The position numbers and the translations under genes are program-made. The notes below the pieces were generated by a model, which searched no databases, had not been told where the DNA came from, and worked only from the letters and a program-made list of their open reading frames with translations. This document shows positions 1-5,020 of a stretch of 6,729 nt of DNA, piece by piece. Each line of letters starts with the position of its first letter. Position 1 is the first letter of the stretch. The stretch is from Planctomycetota bacterium. GTDB lineage: Bacteria; Planctomycetota; UBA1135. Location: contig JACNJP010000140.1 of NCBI GenBank assembly GCA_014382465.1, positions 1-6,729 of the forward strand, written 5' to 3'.

Positions 1-55
1 CGGGGGTGGCGGGGCTTTGGACCGCGACCGCGAGCAGGAACGCGGAGAGCAGCAT
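1..55 (-). CDS. Start of a secreted protein gene (signal peptide only, runs off the window)
   Basis: Reading leftward from an ATG at 55-53, the 18 visible codons give MLLSAFLLAVAVQSPATP. This is a short hydrophobic core followed by small and proline residues, as in a Sec signal peptide. The mature protein lies outside the window, so its function cannot be named. The ATG is 31 bases downstream of the stop of the minus-strand gene at 87-977, so the two are likely co-transcribed. No strong Shine-Dalgarno is visible, only GGAA just before the ATG. Another ATG at 66-64 is in a different frame and gives a Cys/Ser/Arg-rich peptide unlike a real N-terminus. The n-region has no Lys or Arg, as in the protein starting at 1041, and both turn into a Gln/Pro/Ala/Thr stretch after the core. 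With so few residues that resemblance may be chance. Confidence 0.55.
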   Translation of the reverse strand, partial: MLLSAFLLAVAVQSPATP

Positions 56-86
56 GTTCCGTTCATGCTAGCAAGGGGGGCGCCGG

Positions 87-977
87 TCAGTCGCCAGGCT
101 CGGCCTTCGCCCACTGAGCCATCCGATCCCAGGCACGAGCCTCTGCGCGGAGTTTCTCGATGATCTCCGTGTAACTCAGGACGAGATCGAGGAAGGTGGG
201 CCGATCCCACAGCCGTTGCAAGAAGGAAACCTCCCGGATCAGGGTTCGGCGCCGTGCCTCTTGCTTCTGCAAGGCCGAGACCAAGGCCTCCCAAGTCTCT
301 GCTTCCGCTGCCGCGAGCGCGCCTTCGGCGAGGACGAGCCGAAGGCGGTGGTAGTCCTCCTCCAGGAGGCGCCTGGCCACGGATGAGTCGACCGACTGGA
401 TCTCTTCCCGGACCCGCTCCGCCATGGTGACGGCAATCACCAGGAACACGGCTCGGACCTCTTCGAGCCTGGGCAGGATCCGGTCGCCATGGAGGAGGCC
501 TGCATCCATTGCGCCTCCCCTGGCAGCGTGGCGAAGCTCCCTGGCCAGACTGTTGGCGAAGAGAAAAGCCATCGGGCTCCTCCACTGCCGGTACTCGGCC
601 GACGCGCGCTCCAGACAGTGGATCTCGGCCGGAGTGAGGGAGGGAGATCGGGAGATCGCGAGCAGATGCTCGTAATTGTCGAAGGCCACCAACGGGAGAG
701 AATCCCCATCGAGACCTCGAACCATGGTCTCCCGAGTCCCAGGGGGCGATTCTGCCCAGGCGAGGAGGTCCTCCTCTCCGGCCATCGGGGCCAGGAATGA
801 CGAATCGACCGTGCCGAGATCGGGCAGTCTCGCCAACTCCGCTTCCACCCGCTCCCAGAGCCGCCCAGCTTCCTGTTCGTAGGAGCGGCCGCTCCAGACA
901 GCGCTGACCGCTGCCAACATGCCAATAAGGGCGAGACACGCGAACGCCAAGAGCAACCAACGTCGAGACGGAATCAT
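87..977 (-). CDS. Membrane-anchored protein of unknown function, 296 aa
   Basis: I do not recognise this family. The start is taken at the ATG at 977-975, giving MIPSRRW followed by one hydrophobic segment at about residues 7-28. This is a positive-inside N-terminal anchor or uncleaved signal, so most of the protein should face the periplasm. The rest is mainly charged and helical: an acidic/Arg-rich helix at about 33-53, a Pro/Ser loop region at 57-100, a Leu-Thr-Pro-Ala-Glu turn near 115-119, and long Glu/Arg/Ala-rich helices from about 165 to the end that could form coiled coil or helical hairpins. A second short hydrophobic stretch at 174-186 is flanked by charges and is probably not a membrane segment. 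Only Cys14 and Cys121 are present. No good Shine-Dalgarno precedes the ATG; AAGGAG at 1010-1005 is too far upstream for it, though it would suit a CTG at 995-993. The gene is divergent from the toroid gene and probably shares a transcript with the gene starting at 55. Third codon positions are clearly less GC-biased than in the neighbouring plus-strand gene. Confidence 0.72.
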   Translation of the reverse strand: MIPSRRWLLLAFACLALIGMLAAVSAVWSGRSYEQEAGRLWERVEAELARLPDLGTVDSSFLAPMAGEEDLLAWAESPPGTRETMVRGLDGDSLPLVAFDNYEHLLAISRSPSLTPAEIHCLERASAEYRQWRSPMAFLFANSLARELRHAARGGAMDAGLLHGDRILPRLEEVRAVFLVIAVTMAERVREEIQSVDSSVARRLLEEDYHRLRLVLAEGALAAAEAETWEALVSALQKQEARRRTLIREVSFLQRLWDRPTFLDLVLSYTEIIEKLRAEARAWDRMAQWAKAEPGD

Positions 978-1040
978 GGGCACGTTCCAGGACAGTGGGG
1001 ACCTCTCCTTGAGGTAGCCTAGCCCAACCCCGGAGGTCCC
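978..1040. promoter_or_regulatory. Divergent spacer with an inverted repeat over the downstream RBS
   Basis: These 63 bases separate two divergent genes and should hold both promoters, although I cannot identify convincing -35/-10 boxes. A perfect 8-base inverted repeat, GGGACCTC (998-1005) and GAGGTCCC (1033-1040), ends exactly at the ATG of the plus-strand gene. Its right arm includes most of that gene's Shine-Dalgarno. The same ACCTC (1001-1005) can instead pair with GAGGT at 1011-1015 across a 5-base loop, which would free the RBS. Two mutually exclusive hairpins are therefore possible on the plus transcript if it starts upstream of 998. Regulation by this structure is inference. Confidence 0.35.
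1032..1036 (+). promoter_or_regulatory. Shine-Dalgarno GGAGG of the toroid protein gene
   Basis: GGAGG lies four bases before the ATG at 1041, slightly closer than usual. An in-frame TAG at 1020-1022 excludes any start further upstream, so this site fixes the start of the 823-residue protein. Confidence 0.6.
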
Positions 1041-3512
1041 ATGCCCCCCTGCGCACTGCTGGCTCTTTTCATCGGCCTTGTTCTCCCCCAGGCGACCCCG
1101 GACCCGGCCGCCACTCACGAGCGGCCCGCGGCCGGCTTCGCCATCGACGCCCCCGGCGCCGGCTGGTCGCTGCAGGAGACCGGCGACCCGGACGGCGGCG
1201 GCTACACGCTCGTCCTGTCGGCGCCCGAGAGCGGCGGCCTGGCGGCCCTGACCGTGCGCGTCAGCCCGAACGGCCCGCCCGAGGACCCGGCCGCCTACCG
1301 CGACGCGGTCCTCGCCTCGATCGAGGGCCAGGCGCAGTACCACGACGTCGAGGAGGTGGTGCGGAGCGTGGCCGGCCGGGAAGCGCCCGGCTTCGCCCTC
1401 GACACCGACTCCGCGGGCGTGCGCTACCGCGTGCGCCAGTACACGCTGGCCGAGCAGGGCTACCGCTACACGGTGCAGGGGCACGCGCCGGCCGGGACCT
1501 TCGCCGAGCACGAGGCCGCCTTCGCCCGCGCCTTGGACAGCTTCCGCTTCCTGCCGCTCAGCGGCGAGCCGGCCGACCGCCGGAAGCTGCAGCGGCTGGC
1601 TTCCCGCTGCGGCAGCGAGTGGGACTGGGCGCCGGACTGGAAGACGGCCGCCGCCCGCGCCCGCGCCGAGGGCAAGCTGGTGCTGCTCTACGCCCGCTTC
1701 TACCCGGGCTTCGACATGAGCGATTCGGTGATCTCCGGGCCGCTGATGGACCCGGACATCGTCGCCCTCGGCCAGGAGCACTTCGTGCCGCTGCGGCTGA
1801 CGCGGCAGACCGAGGCGCCCTTCCGCTCCGCCGAGGTCTACGGCATGGGCGGCTCCACCTTCGGCCAGGGGGTGCTGGTGGCCGACGCCGACGGCGACAT
1901 CCTGGCCGAGGACTCGCTGCTGCAGAGCCTGACCCTGTATGCGGCCCTGCTGCGCGGATTGGAGGCCGGCGGCGTCGCCTTCGACGACGGCCGGCCGGAG
2001 GGCGAGGGCGCGGCGGCGGCCCTGGCGCGGGCGAAATGGCACCGGCGACAGCTGGACAGCGCCGCCGCGTTCACCGAGATCCACGCCGCCCTGGCTGCCG
2101 CCGACGCCGCGGGGCTGGCCCCGGACGCGCCGCTCCGGGACGAGCTGGCCCTGACGCAGGCGACGGTGCTGATCGGCAGCGGCCAGGTCGAGCGTGCTGA
2201 GCAGAGGCTCCGCGCCTGGCTGGAGGAACGGCCCGGCTCGCCGCAGGTCCCCGAGGCCCGCTTCCTGCTCGGCGGCTGCCGCTTCCACTTCGAGGACCTG
2301 GAGGGCAGCAAGATGGAGTGGCTCGGGCTCGCCGAGGAGTACCCGGACAGCCGCTGGGCCTGGCAGGCGGCGGCCCTGCTCCAGAGCACCTTCTTCGAGC
2401 AGGCGCTCGGCGCCGACTTGGCCTGGGAGGACCCGGCGCGCATCGCCCGGTTCGGCTGGCGGCCGGCGCAGCCGCTGGCGGTGGCCGCGGCCGCCCGCGC
2501 CGAGGCCGACGCCCTGGCCTGGCTGCTCGCCGACCAGCTCTCCGACGGCTCCTGGATCGGCCCCTCGGCCCTGAGCCGGATCCGCCGCGAGACCGACGAC
2601 GTCTTCACCGTCGCCCACACCGCCCTGGCCGGCAGCGCTCTGCTCCCCCACCGCGAGGACGCCGCGGTCGCTGGCGCGGTCGACCGGGCGCTGGCCTTCC
2701 TGTTCGCCTCGCGCGAGCGCGAGCGCCAGCACGAGCCGCAGGTCTTCTACATGGACTACACGCCGTGGAGCCGGGCGGCCTCGATCGACTTCCTGGTCGA
2801 CTGCCTGGACGCCGGCGTCGGCGACGCGGCGGCGCTGCGCGCCCTGGCGGCGGAGCTGGTGTCCGACCTCGTCGGCAAGCAGAAGCCGGGGGGCGGCTGG
2901 AGCTACTACCTGAGCGGCTCGATCGAGGGCGCGGCCCGGCCGGCGCCGCAGTCGATCAGCTTCACCACCGCGGCGGTGGTGATCGCGCTGCTGCGGGCCG
3001 AGGGCGCCGGCATCGAGGTGCCGGCGGCGGTGCGCCGCGCCGGGCTGCAGTGCCTGGAAGACATGCGCAACCCCAACGGCACCTTCGAGTACATGACCTC
3101 GCCCGGCCAGCCGCCGCGCGAGGTCGGCAACGGCCGCCCCGGCGCCGCCGGCCGCGGCCCGGTGTGCGCCACCGCGCTGGTGCTCGGCGAGCGGGAGGAG
3201 CTGGACGACCTGCGCGAGCGGCTGGACATCGCCATGGAGCACCTCGAGGAGCTGAGCCGCGAGCAGGGCAAGGGCCTGATGCACGCCGGCGCCGAGGCGC
3301 AGGGCTCGCACTACCTGATGTTCGACTACGCCACCTGCGCCAAGGCCGTGGCCATGCTGCCCAAGCGGGAGCGCGCGAAGTACCGCCGGCCCCTGCTCGA
3401 GGTCACCCTGCAGGCCCGCAACGCCGACGGCAGCTACACCGACAACCCGATCATCGGCGCCGCCGCCGGAACCGCCCTGGCGCTGATCGCCTTCGAGCGG
3501 CTGCGGAACTAG
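1041..3512 (+). CDS. Secreted multidomain protein: PsbP-like, thioredoxin-like (no CxxC), TPR-like, squalene-cyclase-like toroid
   Basis: An 823-residue exported protein. Residues 1-18 look like a signal peptide (hydrophobic LLALFIGLVL, then PQAT), with no positive charge in the n-region. Residues 31-176 have the pattern of the Mog1/PsbP-like (DUF1795-like) fold: FAIDAPGAGW near the start and a final helix leading to DSFRFLP. Residues 184-305 are thioredoxin-like, with a Trp/Asp-rich entry, the strand KLVLLYARFYPGFD (212-225) and MDPDIVAL, but the CxxC position reads Tyr-Pro-Gly-Phe. Residues 325-450 are helical repeats resembling TPRs (GQVERAEQRLRAWLEERPGS). Residues 485-823 carry prenyltransferase/squalene-oxidase type repeats: DQLSDGSW (498-505), KQKPGGGW (613-620), NPNGTF (677-682) and NADGSYT (794-800). 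The SHC catalytic DxDD is not seen; TDD occurs at 518-520. The toroid is therefore probably a binding or scaffold domain in the periplasm or outside the cell, not a terpene cyclase. Third positions are almost all G or C (30 of 30 in codons 1140-1229). Domain assignments come from pattern recognition. Confidence 0.85.
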   Translation: MPPCALLALFIGLVLPQATPDPAATHERPAAGFAIDAPGAGWSLQETGDPDGGGYTLVLSAPESGGLAALTVRVSPNGPPEDPAAYRDAVLASIEGQAQYHDVEEVVRSVAGREAPGFALDTDSAGVRYRVRQYTLAEQGYRYTVQGHAPAGTFAEHEAAFARALDSFRFLPLSGEPADRRKLQRLASRCGSEWDWAPDWKTAAARARAEGKLVLLYARFYPGFDMSDSVISGPLMDPDIVALGQEHFVPLRLTRQTEAPFRSAEVYGMGGSTFGQGVLVADADGDILAEDSLLQSLTLYAALLRGLEAGGVAFDDGRPEGEGAAAALARAKWHRRQLDSAAAFTEIHAALAAADAAGLAPDAPLRDELALTQATVLIGSGQVERAEQRLRAWLEERPGSPQVPEARFLLGGCRFHFEDLEGSKMEWLGLAEEYPDSRWAWQAAALLQSTFFEQALGADLAWEDPARIARFGWRPAQPLAVAAAARAEADALAWLLADQLSDGSWIGPSALSRIRRETDDVFTVAHTALAGSALLPHREDAAVAGAVDRALAFLFASRERERQHEPQVFYMDYTPWSRAASIDFLVDCLDAGVGDAAALRALAAELVSDLVGKQKPGGGWSYYLSGSIEGAARPAPQSISFTTAAVVIALLRAEGAGIEVPAAVRRAGLQCLEDMRNPNGTFEYMTSPGQPPREVGNGRPGAAGRGPVCATALVLGEREELDDLRERLDIAMEHLEELSREQGKGLMHAGAEAQGSHYLMFDYATCAKAVAMLPKRERAKYRRPLLEVTLQARNADGSYTDNPIIGAAAGTALALIAFERLRN

Positions 3513-3636
3513 GAGATGGAATGAGGGCGAGCGGAGGAAGCGCCCCGTCCAGAACTTGGCGGGAACTCCTGCTTTAGTCTCCCGATCGCCGCCCGCTGAG
3601 AGAGTTCGGGGAGATTCCTCTCTCCGCAGTTGCAGC
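3513..3636 (+). promoter_or_regulatory. Spacer with a stem-loop just upstream of the pseudopilin start
   Basis: This 124-base spacer contains an inverted repeat with arms at 3595-3604 (GCTGAGAGAG) and 3618-3627 (CTCTCTCCGC), 9 of 10 positions paired across a 13-base loop. The loop holds GGGGAGA (3608-3614), the only Shine-Dalgarno-like run near the ATG at 3637 but about 23 bases away in linear sequence. The stem ends nine bases before that ATG. It could influence translation or be a weak terminator of the upstream gene, but no T-tract follows. No convincing promoter is visible. An 18-codon frame at 3521-3577 is discussed as a separate finding. Confidence 0.35.
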
Positions 3637-4860
3637 ATGTCCCCAGGTCGCATCGGGCTGTCTTGGCGGGATCGACGGCGTTCCCGAGGAATGGTCCTCC
3701 TCCTGGTGCTGGTCCTGGCGACCCTCGTGGCAGGTCTCGCCACGACCTTCTCGAGCTCCGCGCAGCTGCAGCTGCAAGTGGCGCGGGACCTCCGCGATTC
3801 CTCCGGGGCTGAGCTGTTGGCTCACTCGGGGTTGGAATTCGCCCAGCGCCATCTCTTCCTGGACCCGCGGTGGACCGGGAATCCGGATGGCATTCCGGTC
3901 TTCATCGGCTCAGGGCTCTTCGTCGTCACTCGTTCCGATCTCCCTGGGGAGGATTCGGGCTTCGAATTGGCGGCGTTGGAGATCGAGGGCCTCTCCGGTG
4001 TCGGACGCTACCGGCTCGGGGCGGAGGTGGAGGTGGCCACCAGCGACTTGTTGAGGAACAAGGCCATCGCGGCCCTGGGAGGAGAAGCGGTGCTCCACCA
4101 CTGCAACGTCTACGGGGACATGGCTTTCTCCGATGTAGAGGGTGGGGTCTATGACTGGGTTCCTGACGGACTGGGAGGCGGTGATTGGGCCCTCGCCTCT
4201 GGGGTCGTGCTCGGAGACTTCGCCTTCTCGAGCACGGAGGTCACCGGAACGCTCTTCAAGCACGGGATCGTGCCCTACCTCCCCGGGGGACGCGAGCTCA
4301 CCACGGGGATGCCGCTGATGATGCCCTCTTGGGACCTCGCCCCTTATCTGCAGGCCGACCCGAAGGTGGTGGTCTATGACCACGTCACCAGCCTCTCCGG
4401 GGTGGTGGTGGAGGAGACCGCGGTGTTCCTCCTGGACCCCGGCCAGGAGCTGGTGCTCGACGACGTGGAATTGAGGGGCGGGGCGATCATCTTCGTCGAG
4501 AACGACTACGACCTGCGCGGCGGCGCGCGGAACCGCGTCGTCCTGAAGCACGTCAACAGCATCGGCGGCGGCGCCGGAGGCGTCCATCCGAACATCGGCC
4601 TGGTGGCTCCGGCGTCGGTGATCTCGGACGAGACCGGCCTCGTGAACACCTTCACGGGGCTGTCCTTCTGGCACACCATGGACAACGTGAACCGGGTCGA
4701 GTTCCACGGGCAGCTCCTGGTGGTCAATGGCGCCGTCCTGAACAACGCCGACCTCTATTTCGATCCGGAGGTGGCGGCCAATCCGCCGCTGGGGATGAGC
4801 TACGCCGGACCGCAGCCCGGCGCCCGGCTGATCTCCGTCCGCGAACTCTTCGAGGAGTGA
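3637..4860 (+). CDS. PilX/GspK-type minor pseudopilin-like protein, 407 aa
   Basis: The N-terminus is a prepilin-like leader: a basic stretch RDRRRSRG (11-18), then MVLLLVLVLATLVAGLA (19-35). Prepilin peptidase would cut after Gly18. Position +5 of the mature protein is Leu, not the Glu of major pilins, as is typical of GspK and many PilX-like proteins. The amphipathic continuation with AQLQLQVARDLRDSSGAELLAHSGLEFAQ (split at about residues 42-69) matches the PilX N-terminal region, in which a GLE-type motif is common. The remaining ~330 residues form a Gly/Val-rich, beta-strand-dominated region with repeated GGxV/GxVxGD-like steps (about 140-380), suggesting a beta-solenoid or large beta domain. 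The likely place is the inner membrane and periplasm as part of a type IV pilus or type II secretion-like tip. No other pilus or secretion gene is in view. I chose ATG 3637 because it gives an 18-residue leader; ATG 3691 would delete the leader and TTG 3556 would make it unusually long. The RBS is weak. Third-position GC rises from about 22 of 30 at the start to 28 of 30 at 4501-4590. Confidence 0.78.
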   Translation: MSPGRIGLSWRDRRRSRGMVLLLVLVLATLVAGLATTFSSSAQLQLQVARDLRDSSGAELLAHSGLEFAQRHLFLDPRWTGNPDGIPVFIGSGLFVVTRSDLPGEDSGFELAALEIEGLSGVGRYRLGAEVEVATSDLLRNKAIAALGGEAVLHHCNVYGDMAFSDVEGGVYDWVPDGLGGGDWALASGVVLGDFAFSSTEVTGTLFKHGIVPYLPGGRELTTGMPLMMPSWDLAPYLQADPKVVVYDHVTSLSGVVVEETAVFLLDPGQELVLDDVELRGGAIIFVENDYDLRGGARNRVVLKHVNSIGGGAGGVHPNIGLVAPASVISDETGLVNTFTGLSFWHTMDNVNRVEFHGQLLVVNGAVLNNADLYFDPEVAANPPLGMSYAGPQPGARLISVRELFEE

Positions 4861-4869
4861 CTGGCCCTG

Positions 4870-4900
4870 GGTCCGATCGCCGGGCGATGGCGATCCGACC
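4870..4900 (+). terminator. Stem-loop after the pseudopilin stop codon, possible terminator
   Basis: Arms at 4870-4881 and 4889-4900 pair at 11 of 12 positions (a single C-C mismatch at 4874/4896) around a 7-base loop. The structure starts nine bases after the TGA at 4858-4860, the usual place for a terminator. No T-run follows (GGAAAGACG comes next), so it is not a classical intrinsic terminator. It could act as a 3'-end stabilising or Rho-assisted structure. Its right arm can also pair with CGGATCG at 4924-4930. Confidence 0.5.
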
Positions 4901-5020
4901 GGAAAGACGCTGCCACGCCGAGACGGATCGGGCCAGCGGATGGATTGAATGGCGCCCAGGCCGGCCGGCCATCAGAGCCTAGCTGTTCGACTCGGTGCTC
5001 GCGGTCTAGGATGCCCGCCC
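4901..5020. other. Rest of the spacer before the flavoenzyme gene
   Basis: These 120 bases should contain the promoter of the flavoenzyme gene if the stem-loop before them terminates transcription. I see no clear promoter boxes. CGGATCG at 4924-4930 is complementary to CGATCCG at 4891-4897, giving an alternative hairpin with a 26-base loop. AGGA at 5008-5011 is nine bases before the ATG at 5021 and is the likely, rather weak, Shine-Dalgarno. The overlapping ATG at 5011 is out of frame with the enzyme. Confidence 0.35.

Noticed and set aside
513..520. Residues near Thr-Asp-Asp (518-520) of the 823-residue protein as a squalene-hopene cyclase catalytic motif (protein coordinates).
   Set aside because: The catalytic motif is DxDD; here only TDD is present and it sits early in the toroid. 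A cyclase call is not supported.
2318..3577. A long plus-strand frame overlapping the second half of the toroid gene.
   Set aside because: Its product is almost entirely Arg/Ala/Gly/Pro with no motif, typical of a shifted frame in GC-rich coding DNA.
978..3743. A minus-strand frame stays open for more than 2.7 kb antisense to the toroid gene, in frame with the gene at 87-977.
   Set aside because: It is a by-product of very high third-position GC on the plus strand, which removes stop codons from the antisense frame. The translation is Gly/Ala/Arg/Gln-rich without domains, while the plus-strand product has a signal peptide and recognisable modules. Only 87-977 is kept.
3910..4707. A 265-codon minus-strand frame opposite the pseudopilin gene.
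   Set aside because: His/Val/Glu/Arg-rich, no hydrophobic or domain pattern, and fully antisense to a gene with a clear prepilin leader.
4861..5020. Search for a tRNA, small RNA gene or riboswitch in the longest spacer.
   Set aside because: Only the stem-loops described were found; no cloverleaf, conserved riboswitch core or promoter-plus-terminator pair is visible.
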